Shown piece after piece: positions 31,459 to 43,546 of a stretch of 64,000 nt of DNA (position 1 is its first letter; every line of letters begins with the position of its first letter). Both the position numbers and the translations under genes were made by a program. A model generated the notes under the pieces. That model was not told the DNA's origin and searched no databases. It saw only the letters and a program-made list of their open reading frames with translations. Origin of the DNA: Diaporthe sp. PMI_573 (taxonomy: Eukaryota; Ascomycota; Sordariomycetes; Diaporthales; Diaporthaceae); the NCBI GenBank assembly GCA_021399435.1, contig JAJTUP010000084.1, forward strand, positions 124,001 through 188,000, in the 5' to 3' direction.

Positions 31459-34110
31459 TATATATATTTAGTTTATAATATATTTATTTAATATTTTAAT
31501 TATAACTATTAAAGATATATAAATTAATATATATTATTTTATAGCTATAATTTTATTATAGTTTAATAAAATATATAATAATACTATAATATTACTATAT
31601 ATTAAAGTAATAATAATAGAAAAATTACTATAAATATAAGCCTATATATCTAGTATATAAAAAAAGATTTATATTTATTTTAACAACACGTTTAGATATT
31701 AGGGCTACTAAAGTAGTTTAGATTTTAGCTAGAGTTTAGACCTAGAACCACACACCTAGTTTTATATCTAGCGCTACGCAGCGCTCTCAGAGATAACCAT
31801 ATAGGTAGGTACAGTTTAGTATGCCGCCAAGCCTATACATAGAAGCGAGAAACATATTGCCAATAGTAATATAGATAATAATACAGTGTGGTTAGTAATC
31901 TTGGCGGGAGTTAAACCTATACCTCTTGTATTTCTATAGTAAGGTGGCCTAGTGTGTTAACAAATGTACCATAGGACTATATAGTATATAAGCAATTAGT
32001 ATTTTATATTTTTTAAAAAATTTATTAAGTTATTTAAATTATTTAACTTTTTAGAAACTATATAGTAATTCTAGGCTATATTTAAAAATAGAGTATAGAG
32101 TCTACTAAATAGAGAAAAAGTATTAATAAAGAATAATCTAAGAGTAACTAGGCTAATTAGGTAGATAAAGAGTTTCTATAATATTTAAGATAAATAATAG
32201 TAGTTATTTAGGCTAGATAGAGAACTATATAGTATTATCTTCTTAGTAACTAGTATTATAACGAATTATAAGGGTTGTTAAATAAAGAAGACAGAGCTAA
32301 GGTATTGTGTCTATTATTGTAAGTTAAAATGAAAATAAAGATGGCAGATTGATTAATGGTGCAATTAATTTTTCTTTAGGCGGCAGTGTAAGTTTTAACT
32401 AAAAGCATGCCTAAGGCAAACATTTTACTTTTACGCAAAGCTACCAGTATATTTATCAACCTCTTTCACTAACTCTAAGATGTCACAAAAATACACTCTA
32501 CTACATATATACAAGCAATCGCTAATACGGCGTAAAAATACGGCACCTATATAGTGTAGCAGACTTATACTTGTATAGTTTTTGCAACTTATTAGCAGAC
32601 TGGGACTGTGTCTTTTATTATATTGTGTGCCAGTCTTAACAACGGCTGCCAAGCCCAGTGTGTCTTTAATTTGGTTGGCCGCACAGCAGGCTAAACTCAT
32701 TACAGTCGGTATCTAGCAATTAAAATAAATCTCTATTTATAATGCAATACAAACCCTGCTATTATAATAGCCAAAATTATCCTGGCATTAAAATCTAAAT
32801 CAAATCTATTATTAACATAATATATAGAAAAATCTATAATCGAGACTCTAGATTGTTAGCTCCTTAATAAATACTAAAGTTATAGATTAATTTAATTTTA
32901 GCTATAAAAAATAAGGTATTAGATTATTAGGCCTACCTTAATATGGCCTTGGTTGTTAAAGGTATAGCTTTATTTCTTAAATATTAGGTCCGTAATGTAT
33001 TACCTCCCTAATCCTTAAAGTATTTATCCTTTCTACTTTACGTTTAGTCCTCGCTTGGTTTAGTAATTTAGCCGCACGGCCTCCGAAAGCTATAACTGCT
33101 ATAATAGATAAGTCGGTAGGCAACGATGCTATTAAGGTCCTATATATACTTGATGTAAGAAGATGCTCTTAATGAACTCTTTATACTACGGAATACTTTA
33201 AGACAATTATATAGCTAATTTAAGTCAACCTAGATGCTTGATAATGTAGACTATAAAATCTCTATTAAGGAGATAGTAAGGTAAACCGATTTACGTATAA
33301 TGCCAATGCCATAAAGGAGGTAGTTAAGCTAAAATACATGGCATATAGGAAATTAGAGGCTACCGTTAAAGGAGTTTTAGAGGCTTAGAAATCTATAGAA
33401 TCTTAACCTTAAGCATATTAAGTAGGTAAGACAAATTGCGCATTAATCTAATACTAAATTTAATTATACTTACTAACCTTAACTAAATATAGCTTGCCGA
33501 GCAGCTAATTTATACCTATAGAATTAACCTAGATTTCCTATTAATTACCCTAGAATATTATAAAAAGTTTATTAGCAATATAAACTACTTTAAGAAGCCA
33601 GATAAGCACGTCTATACTATTTTTAAGGCCAAGATTAAAGTTGCTCTACTTATAAATAATAGCCCCTATGCCAAGGTCTGAGCCGTCATTAATATATATG
33701 ACGATCTATTAATGCCTATAAGCATTATTTGAGTTTGGATTATTAGGATAGGCTTTGTCGTTCTTGTTGCCTTTATTAATTAGCTATTTATAGTTTGGCA
33801 GCCTAATATATTTCTTAATACTACTGTTGTCTAGCTTTTAGCCTTTTTATTGGTAAGGCCGCTGAGAGATTCCTGCCAAATATTGGCTTTACGCTCTTTT
33901 GTGTCTGTTATAGCCTTAACCTGAGAAGATTTAATTAAAAAAAGTATATGCTTATTTCTATTATAGCAAGCGTTGGGTTAACAATGCTAAGCTTAAGATA
34001 TATTAGTATATTTTCTTTATCCCTAAAGCCTCTTACATAACAGGTAGCTACTACTAGTAGATATATATAATGCAAAAATACTCTATATAAGTATTATACT
34101 AATACTATTC
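31459..34110. repeat. RIP-type A+T-rich block, unidentified transposon remains
   Basis: Very high A+T with TA-rich stops in every frame. A frame of 89 codons (32431-32700, minus) is in a slightly less mutated patch but unrecognised. No element boundaries could be drawn. Passages near 33.0-33.8 kb keep C/G islands that may derive from a retroelement. Confidence 0.6.
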
Positions 34111-34642
34111 TGAAGGTTGGTGGATCGAATGGGAGTCAGGTAGCAGTAGGGTGCACTGAGGTCTTGTTGGGACGCTTGAGAATGGTTTGGACAACTTTGT
34201 ATTGAATTCGAGTGGGCTTCTGTCAGCCCTCCTCACAGTCCCTCCGACATCGTCTCAACCCTGGGCACGCTGTGGTTGGCTCTGGTGCGCAGATAGGGAG
34301 GCCGGAAAATTTGGCCCTCGGACCCACTATCTTTGGCTTTAAATAACCAGCCAACCCTAACCCTAATAGTAACCAAACTAAATACAGATAAACTTCAGAA
34401 ATCAGGCTATCTAATAAACTAGGTTACATGCTTTTTGGATAAGAAATAAGGGGAATGCAGAGGTACGAAGTTAGGGTCTTACAATAGCCCAAAAAATCGA
34501 CTCACGGCCACCAAACTCATCTGCCGGCGCGCACGCCACATAGGCACTTAGCCGAAAAAGTGCCAAGTCTAGGGTAACTCCCTACGTGAAGTCTAGGGTA
34601 ACCCCTTACGTGCAGCGCCCACACAAGCGTTTCCGTTTAACA
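34111..34642 (-). repeat. LTR-like dispersed repeat, copy 1
   Basis: On the minus strand it starts TGTTAAACGGAAACG and ends ACCTTCA, the TG..CA termini of LTRs. It shares nearly its whole length with 37783-38285 and most of it with 52173-52583, all in the same orientation. It contains CAGCCAACCCTAACCCTAA. With copy 2 it would bracket 3.1 kb of RIP-degraded DNA as a minus-strand LTR element, but I see no matching 5-bp target duplication at the outer ends, so solo LTRs are also possible. Confidence 0.65.
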
Positions 34643-37600
34643 AATATATACTATACTAATATATATAATACCGGATTTCTGCCGATAAATTTTAATAGTA
34701 TATTTAATTATTATAATAAAGCCTATATTATTTTAGAGATCTTAAATAACTGAAGCTAGCTTAATAAGGTAAAGTAATAAAAATATTTTTTAGTATTTGT
34801 TTCTGCTGCCTAGATTTATAGCTATTGGTTCTTTTTTATAGTCTATATAGCTACTATTTTATATGCCTACCTCTACTATTGGTATAATATTACTCTCGGC
34901 TTTTAAAGCCTAGTTAAGAGATTTAAAAAGGAATTTCGCGATAATAATTACTTTACCAATGTCTATAGTAGAATGATGTAATTTTATGCTAAAGGTAAAA
35001 TTAAACCTCCTTCGGGTTAAATATACCTTATTGGAGACTGGCTGACCAACTTCTCCAGTTTCCAAATAATGGTATATAGTTTTTAACCTTATTGCTATTG
35101 CTTTAGAGTATGCTATTATTACAGCCTAGCCGACCTTTACTAACGTTAAAGTTATATTTTTCGGTTTTACTCTTACTTTAGTATTTATTATTTCTATCGG
35201 TATTATTAAGGCTATAACTAGAATAAAGGTCGAGTTTAAGTAAGTTGCTTACTAATATCTTCTTATTATTAGACTTATTAAAATAATAGTATTAATATAA
35301 AATTCTTATAGTATTTTAGCAAAATTTATTAATAGTAGATAGCAGCTTAGAAATATACTTGTTATAAACTTCTTTAAATATTTTAAGTATATATTTTATT
35401 TTAGTAAATTATTTTCTAATATGGTTAATATTAAAACCCTCGAAGATTTCGAGACTAACTTGACTTTTTTGTTGGCAGATATATAATTATAGTATATACC
35501 CTAGACTTTACTAATAATTTAAAGTTAGCCTACTATTTTAAAATTCTATAGCGCTATATTTTTATGACATAAGTTATAGCCACTACTATGTCTGCCTTTA
35601 TATATATAGGTGTTATAAACTTTTAGATTATAAATATTCTCGACCTTTGTAAAGTATATATACCATTTAGTGGAGTAACTCTTTAACTAGAGACCCTTTA
35701 TTTTAATAAAGCTGTAATATAGACAATGCTGATATTATAAAAATAGTAACTAGCTAAATAGGTTTACCTGTCTAGATATTGATATTTATTTTATAGCAGC
35801 AGTATTATTTAGCAGCCTTGGCGCCTGTAAGGTCTTTAGTACCGATATATAATATATAACAATAATGTCTGCCTTTTTTGTTAGGTTTGTGCTGCCTATT
35901 ATACTCTATTTTCTAACTAAGTACCTGCCTAAATCTTACTAGATTAATAAGATCTATTTAGTTATAATTTTTAACAGAGGCATATACTAGGCCTCTTATA
36001 ATATTGCCTATATCTGGCCGGCCTTTTTTTTTTATATAGAATAGTATGGTCTATATTTGTCGTTACTACCTTACTTTCTAGTTAAAATATAACTATATCC
36101 TTTTTACTGGCTTTTTTTTCGCTATTGTAATTACCGCGATAATTATCTTCTTTGCCGTCTATTATTAGGGATATATAATTAATTAGTGGGGCAACGACTT
36201 TAAAGAGAGCTGTAAAGCATTATTATGCGCTAGGCTTTAGCTGCCCAAAGAGAAGTACTTTGGGCCTAGAAAGAGTATATACGTGTAAAGGGCTGTCTGA
36301 GGGGTCGACTTCTAATAGAGAGGGCTTGGAATTATAAATTTGCAACGCTAGTATTTAAAGAGTGTATGGGTAGCCAGAATTTAAGCGGGACAAAGCTTTT
36401 AGGAAACTTTTTATACAGACTTTAAAATAGCAGATTTGGCTTAAAGACGGCTAAAAGCTAAGATATTTAGATGGTTTTGTTTTTAATCTATATATATACG
36501 CTTTTTAAGCAGTATGCAGACAGTTTCTTTATATAGTAGTAAACGCTTAAACACCTAGCGTTAAAAAGAACATAATGTCGATAATGGTAGGTTTATAATA
36601 TAATTATAATATATAGCCTAGAAAATATAAATAGCTTTATAATAGCTATATAGTTAAGGCTAATAAAAACTACTTTTAATAATATTATAGACTAAAATTA
36701 TTAATATAAGTAGCTTGAACTAATAGTTAGATAATTAATTATATAGCAATAATTAAAATAATTTTAATATAAATACTCTTTAAAATATAATAATTTAATA
36801 ATAGTAATCTTAGTTAATATTTCTTTTTTTTATATCTATATTAATATATATAATTTTTTAAAGAAACTATAAAAATAAGCTCTTAAATATATTTTTACTA
36901 AATAAGCCTATAGAATAATACTAAAGTTATTACTGAGTTTTTAAAAAGCAAAAAAAAACTTATTTATAGCTAAATCTATAAAAATAGTCTATTTAAAGCT
37001 TAAATAGTAAGCCTTAAACCTTAAACCTACCTTATTCTAGTCTAGATATATTGCTTAATTATTAATAATTAATTTAATATCTTTTAATAGGTAGAAAGAA
37101 TACTAAACAGCATAAGGCTATAGGGGAAGTTTAAGGTACCGTTAAAGGAGGACTATAAGTAGATATATAAAGCCATTATTAACTTTGTATATAAGCTTAG
37201 AGAAGAGTAGTTAAAAGGCTGAGTAGACAGTAGATAGACTAATAAATAGTTAATAAAAAATATAGTATAGCTAAAGCCCTAAGATATTTAGAAGAAGATT
37301 CTAGAGAAAAGTTCTCTTATATATTTTATAGAGTTGGTACCTTATAAAGCATTAAAAGTTTATACTAATGCTTCGCACAGAATGGCTTTCCTTCTACAGC
37401 TTAGGCAGTCTTACTAACGTTAAACTAGATAGCAAGGTTTTTAATAACACTAGAGATTTACTTAATGGTCTCTACTTATTACTTTAACTATTATAAAATA
37501 AAAATTGCCCCTATTACTAAAGTTAAATAGCTTTCTACCTTAGAAATAAGAAATATAAAATAAATTATATTAAGCAACAAGACTACTATAACTAAAATAA

Positions 37601-37782
37601 TATATATTATAGGGGGTTAAATTAATAAAATACTTAAATTTATTAAAACTCTTAGCTATAGAGAGGTTTGAGTATTTATAGACTAACTATATAAGTAGAA
37701 GCTAAAAGCAATAAATAAAATATTTATTTTAGTAGGTTATATTTTTAAGTTTCAATATCTTTTAATACTTAAAAAGTTATTC
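34643..37782. repeat. RIP-degraded interior between LTR-like copies 1 and 2
   Basis: 3.14 kb of very A+T-rich sequence. A patch at about 36180-36420 is less mutated and reads almost open in plus frames apart from TAG/TAA stops, but I could not assign it. No intact gene. Confidence 0.55.
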
Positions 37783-38285
37783 TGAAGGTTAGTGCCTTCA
37801 GCAGTGTGTGTGTGTACGGCAGGGTCGCAGTAGAGTGCCTGGAGACGAGTTGGGACAATTGAGAGTGGTTCGGACAACTTTGCATTGAATTTAAGTGGGC
37901 TTCTGTCAGCCCTCCTCACAGTCCCTCCGACATCATCTCACCCGTGGGCACGCGTGGGTTGGCTCTGGTGCGCAGATAGGGAGGCCGGAAAATTTGGCCC
38001 TCAGACCCACTATCTTTGGCTTTAAATAACCAGCCAACCCTAACCCTGACAGTAACCAAACTAAATACAGATAAACTTTAGAAATCAGGCTATCTAATAA
38101 ACTAGGTTATATGCTTTTTGGGTAAGAAATAAGGGTAATGCAGAGGTACGAAGTTAGGGTCTTAAAACAGCCTAAAAAATTGACTTACGGCTATTAAACT
38201 TATCTTTTGCCGCGCACGCCACTAGCACAAGGTCTAGGGTAACTCCCTACGTGCAGCGCCTATACATAAGCGTTTCCGTTTAACA
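37783..38285 (-). repeat. LTR-like dispersed repeat, copy 2
   Basis: Same termini and orientation as copy 1, 503 bp; it lacks the partial duplication of CTAGGGTAACTCCCTACGTG that copy 1 carries near its end. Confidence 0.7.
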
Positions 38286-40220
38286 ATTATTATGTATATT
38301 TTGTCTCTATTTAGAGGGTCGCTTGGTATTTCCTATAGTAAAAAGTTGATATAGGCCCAAGTATTAGAAAAAACCGTATACTGCTGGGAAAGCAAGTCGA
38401 AATAGGCTTAAAAAAAGAGCATAAAGTACCACCCCGTGCTTATGCTTAGGCCTGCTGCCGGCTAGGCAGAGGCCGACAAAGAAAACATTGTATCGGCCAT
38501 CTTTTATTGATTCTACAAGAAGTTCTCGTTCCGGAACTACACTCGAAACTACCTAGTGAAAAAGGTAAGGCGTATAGGTCAAAAGGGCCAGGAAGAGAAA
38601 AAAAAAAGTAGAAGAACCAGCCGCCGCCGTATTCACGTTTCTTTGGCGGGTAGTTATTTACTTTAGAGGACCAGAGGGACCGAAAGCAAAAGGGAAAGAA
38701 GGGGACGGAGAAGGCAGAGGATGCGGAAAAGGCAAAAGAGGCAGAGAAAAAGCCGCCGCCCATGCCTTCGCGTTTCTTTAGGAGGTAGTTGGCGCCGTCT
38801 ACCCGGAAAAAGGTCAACTTTGCATAAAAGTTAAGATTATATGCCTCTTTTCTAGTAGCGAGGAAGCAAGAAGTCTGAGGAAGTGGCAAGGCCAGCGGTC
38901 TTGCCTATGGCAACGAGGCACGTAGTAATAGTGGCGGTAACAACGGGGACGCCGTTGCCCGCAGCAACTAGGCAAGCAGAAGTGGCGTTAGGGAAATAGG
39001 GCCCGGCCTTGTTTGCCGCAATAAGGCTGGCGGGTTCTAGGCTCCTCTCGGGGCTTTTTGGTCCTAGAAAAAAGAGTATTGTGACACTAACTGCTGCGGC
39101 TTATAACCGACTCAAGGAACCATTTACCTGCAAATAGTAGTCTTTGGCAAGCAGAAGCAATTACTACATAGTCTGACGGGTAGAGTTGCCCTTCTAAATA
39201 GTTATTGTGCTAAGAAATTATTGGAAACAAGTAAAAGCGAAATGCCAAGGTGTTAAGGGGGTTTAAACGTTTGTGTAAAGGGGCCAAGAAAGTATAAGGG
39301 GGTTAGATAAAGGATTTTGTATGTGATTTAAGTGGGAGATGTCTTAGGTTAACACAAAAATAGCATGCCAATAATTAGACCAAGGTCAAGATAGCCAGAA
39401 AACGTTAGAAAAGAGCGTTCCTATTGATTTAAAGGGTAATTGTTTAGAAAGAGCATTGTAGGATAAACATTTGGTCTAGGAAAAAACGTTTAAAGTAATT
39501 TGCGGCCAGAAAAAGTAATAAGTAGGCCTTAAGGGCAAAAAGGGTCAAAACTAGTATTTGGTAAGAGGGAACGCCAAAAAGGAGCAAGGGACGAGATCAT
39601 AAGAGTATTCCTTGCTTAAGGAAAGGATAGCAATAGGTAAAAGGAAGGCGTAATGGTGTATACTGTTAAATAGTCGGTCCTTTATATAGGAGGTTATTGT
39701 CGGCATAGACGGGTTTGTATAGGCAACGGTTGCTTCTCGTAATACTTTATGGCAAATACCCGGCTTCTTCGGGGGTTTTTGTTAAAAAGAAACTTCTGGT
39801 CTTTAATAGCTAAATCTCAAGTAGCTGCTGCTACTACCAGCCTTTTGCTAGGGCAGTGTCGGCTGCTTTTATTAATCGTAGCGTAGATATTGCGGTCTGC
39901 TTTGGCGGCTTTTCCGACAAAGTTTTTGTAATAAATCTACCTCTTCAGACCTAGCTGTTAGGGACTACCTCGTGCAATTACTGATCAGTATTGGTACGGC
40001 CCTGATGCCGTAGATTAAGGGATCTTTATATGTGCAAATAAGGCGAGCAAAAGCCGTAGTTCTGGTATACGGGTTCGATTCTTACTATTAAAGGAAGAAG
40101 GGAAGCTATTGCCAACGTGGTCGTCGAAGCGTTTGGTGTAGTAGCCAGCCCTCTGCTGACTAAGCCAGACTGGCCCTTCTGATTGGCCAACGCCCGGCCG
40201 GGCGTGTGGGCCCTAAAACG
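38286..40220 (+). repeat. unidentified repetitive element, less A+T rich, stop-riddled
   Basis: Plus-strand frames show a Lys/Glu/Ala-rich segment (about 38640-38760, KAEDAEKAKEAEKK) and later coding-like stretches broken mostly by TAG and TGA, as expected when Gln, Trp and Arg codons are hit by C-to-T or G-to-A changes. The 147-codon minus-strand frame at 38446-38889 is a low-complexity shadow of it. I suspect a retroelement but recognise no domain. Confidence 0.45.
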
Positions 40221-41659
40221 GCACCCAAACCCACAATAATAATTAATCCCTAGATCAACTATTTAAACAGTATATAAGCACTATACTATTACATTTCTTA
40301 TATTAAGAAATAATGAGGAAATAAAAGGTGTTAGGGTACTAATAATAGTATAAGGTGTGAGCCCTAATGTGGAAGGTGGTATGTTTTTACTAGTCTAGTT
40401 TAGAAAGTGGTAGACCCTTGCTCTATGCTGACTGGAGGTGGGTGGCCCTATAGGGTGTGATCGAGCGGATAATCGCTAATTGGGTGTGGTCGAGGAGCGC
40501 GACAAATCGCTGGCAGGGCGAGCGAATAATCACTGATTGGGACAAATCGCTGACAGGGTTTATTCGAGGGGCGAGCAATCCCTGAGATCTATTTTGCACA
40601 TACGAGTAAGCAGAAGCCCGCCGGCTCAGACACAGCATGACTTCCACCGGGAACGACGCAATCGCCTCAGCAAGTGCACTGTTAGACATTAATGGAAGGA
40701 GGAACGGACAACAGCACACCCAAGAACTGGCCAACAAAATGGGGCACGTACTGGCTTTCGCAAACCAACTATATTGTAGCCATGGTCAACCAACCTAACA
40801 TAGTTTTCCCTTTACCGCTTTCATGCTTACAGTCCTGCTTGATTGATGAGTTGCCCTCCCTACGCAAGGACTTAATTTCGATCTAAATCAACATACAGAA
40901 TGAGATGAAGTCATGGCAGCATGCAAAGAAAGTAAACCCGTGTATTGGAGCTAAGAGAATGTGATATTGACCCGTCACAGCCTGGAGCGAGTGAGGGGCG
41001 TGTTTCACTAGATTTGCAGCAATGGTCCATGAATCTGGAGCCAAGTGTTATGTGCACCGGGCTGAGTGTGATGCACAGCTGGCATCAGCTGGCTTGCAGC
41101 TGCGCCCTGCATACCTGTAGCCACACGAAGCCCTTAGCTCTTTAGACTTTCTATAGATCTAAAGCTTCCTTCCTTCCTTCTCTCTTTTCTTAGACAGACG
41201 AGGTTTTATTCGAAATTCTTCAATTTAGAGCAAGGCTTAAGAATATTGCTTCTCGTATGTCCCTTCTGTGACACCAAGGTCTGTCGTCAGTGGAATCACG
41301 AGCAGGTCTCAAGGTCGCTTTAGTTGGGCACTTTTATACATCCTATGGGGTCATATATGAGTGCTCAATAGTAGAGATTTGAATTGTGGAAACCAGCTAT
41401 ATAATAAACAGCATGGCTATCTTCCTTATCGGCTATATTCTCAACAAGTTCCTTAGCTTTATCAGCACTATTAATCTGTAACTACTTAAAATTTTAGTTA
41501 TAAGGCCAGCTTATTACTTATACGTATTGTTGAATATACCACGACTTAAGAACGTGTAAACACATCCTACCTACCACTTTGGTTCCTCTTCCTATACTTA
41601 TTGGTATATTTCCCTTGCGAACTAGAGTAGTACCGCTCCTCTCCATGGCCACAAGGGAC
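40221..41659. other. no supported gene
   Basis: Frames at 40423-40737 (minus), 40692-40886 and 40945-41145 lack domains. The phrase GACAAATCGCTG/ATCGCTAATTGGG recurs three times between 40460 and 40560, a small local repeat. Confidence 0.35.
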
Positions 41660-42345
41660 CTAATGTGACGATGCTTGCTGGGTACTGGAGGCCGAATGCT
41701 GAGATGTGCTTGAAGCACCTCCTGTTGATGTTGTCGATGCCGGTGTGTTTCCCCCGCTGGATCCCACACTGGATCCCGTCCTCTGAGACTCCCAACGAAC
41801 CCTTTTGAGTGACACTTGATTGTACTAGTTGGTAGGCATTATATACGGTGTCCCCGGTGGGGGAAGTGTCTTGAATTGTTGGAATCCATTCATATAAACG
41901 TGTGCCTTCTCGACTTTCCCGCTAGTAGTGATGCTTCTCATTTCTATAACTGCATGGTGGCCCCATTTGTCTATAACTCTTTTCCCATTATCTTTAATGG
42001 TAGTTGGGTGGAAAAGAGAACTATGGTGGAAAACAATTAGTATTATGCTGGTATGTGGATCTCTTACTGTAATTGAGTCATACTAAGCCCACAATGTTGC
42101 TCAAAACCAAGATACAGAAGGACACTAAAGACTTACCAGATCTGGACCTAGTCGCACCATTTGCTTTGAGCTGCGTGTGCGGCAATGTCCTCAATGGCCT
42201 TTTTGAGTTCTGGTAAATTAGTCACAGCCGCTACTAGGGCCGGAATGTATTCTACCCAGACCCGGGTACTGTCTGATAATGTGATCCAACCCTTGAAATC
42301 TGTAGCCCGGAGGGTATATTGCTGAGGGGAACTAGTAGTCGACAT
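41660..42345 (-). CDS. hypothetical protein, three exons, 167 aa
   Basis: Exons 42158-42345, 41847-42020 and 41660-41801 sum to exactly 168 codons. Exon 1 (MSTTSSPQQYTLRATDFKGW, then WVEYIPALVAAVTNLPEL) ends at a GTGCGA donor that sits just before an in-frame TAG; exon 2 is preceded by CCACCATAG and ends before GTATAT, the last intron being 45 nt with a CAACTAG branch site. Exon 2 contains VIDKWGHHAVIEMRS and VYMNGFQQFKTLPPPGTP; exon 3 is a Ser/Thr/Gly/Gln-rich tail (GGNTPASTTSTGGASSTSQ). No signal peptide or TM segment. I recognise no family. The first intron (42021-42157, 137 nt) is long for this genome, so a longer exon 1 with a mutated stop is an alternative. Confidence 0.5.
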
Positions 42346-43537
42346 TTTCCTTATATAATTTCAATATAAAACGTTGTCTTTGTAAGGAATAATCAATTTA
42401 TGTAGCGGTTTGTTCAAGAACAATGATGGTTGATGAGACTTATGAATGATGATATCTTTGAAAGAACCTCTTGAGATAAACGAGAATTACTAGACTTTTA
42501 AATAGTTTATAGCTTCTCCGAGCGCCGCATCTTCTACTTTTGTGCTCCCATTTCCTGCATGTTGAGGTTTCCTTTCTAATCAAAAGAGGCTCGCTGCCAA
42601 CGTTGAAACCAATGCAGGTTGGTCCCGGGCCACTTGACCATTCTGCGCCGCAAGGGATCCTGAGAGTCATTGGCTATCAGAACGTAGAAGCGATTAACAG
42701 AAGCCGCTCGGGCCCTAAACAGAAGGCAGTGGACGGCAGGGAGCAGTACTCCACTACCGTCACCATTGACATAACCAACATGAACGACCATGTTTCAGCT
42801 AATTCCAGGTGATCGAAGGCCGCGGAAGATTCGCGGTTATCCGGAAATTGTAAACATATGGTTAACTGGTCCCACTGTGAGTGCCGCTTGATCCCCTGGA
42901 TTAGGATTTATCATGTTGCGAAATTGGTTTTGGAAAGATGGAGACGAGTGGCCGAGGCCTTTTGATTGCGTTGTTTAGCCTTCTCTAGTATACCAACTCC
43001 GGCCTTACGCTGGTTGCCGGATCTAGATGCATGGTCTAAATTTAGATCGCATTTGGCCCAGAGTCCTCTCTAGGTGGCAGATGAAGTGGATAGAGTCTAC
43101 TTCCGGGCCACCCTGTTGGCGCTAGAATCTTTTGGCGTAATCCATTACACAGTTTGATAAAAATAGACTCTGGGCCCAGGGATGTGCGGGTCTTCACTAT
43201 TGAGGCCCTGTGTCAATCTCTGGCTTTGCCTTGGTCCTCATGGTAAGACTCAGCCTATTTTTAGGCAGACCATGTCTTTTTTAAAATCTTTTTAAAGTCT
43301 TATCGCGGGCACATGGGGTAGTGTTGAATGCCGAGAACCAAGGCTTCCTTTTCCCGACCTGGCAAGGGACAAAAGCGACACTATCGATAAGAGCGAGTAG
43401 CACAGTACCACAGCATCGATTAGGTAATCGTGCGTTAGCCAATTCTGCGTCCATGTCCTTTACTTAAATACCGAGCCTGGGCACCCTTTAATTGTCCACC
43501 TTTTGAGATTCTACCAACCAGAAAAGTCTCTCTCAAA
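42346..43537. other. no supported gene
   Basis: Frames at 42440-42812 (both strands) and 43435-43650 (minus) have no domains. 42990-43200 includes TCTAGGTGGCAGATGAAGTGG-like G+C-rich sequence without an open frame. The end is the promoter of the kinase gene. Confidence 0.35.
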
Positions 43538-43546
43538 TTGTGCACC

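Noticed and set aside
34345..34365. Telomere-like CCCTAACCCTAA inside the LTR-like repeats
   Set aside because: Only two hexamers, present at the same place in each repeat copy (the second unit is often CCCTGA); it is part of the element, not a telomere.
38446..38889. 147-codon minus-strand ORF with repeated KKRE and Phe/Ser-rich segments
   Set aside because: Low-complexity reverse reading of a Lys/Glu-rich, stop-containing repeat element.
40055..40090. tRNA B-box-like GGGTTCGATTC
   Set aside because: No matching A box, acceptor stem or cloverleaf could be drawn; it lies in a degraded repeat.
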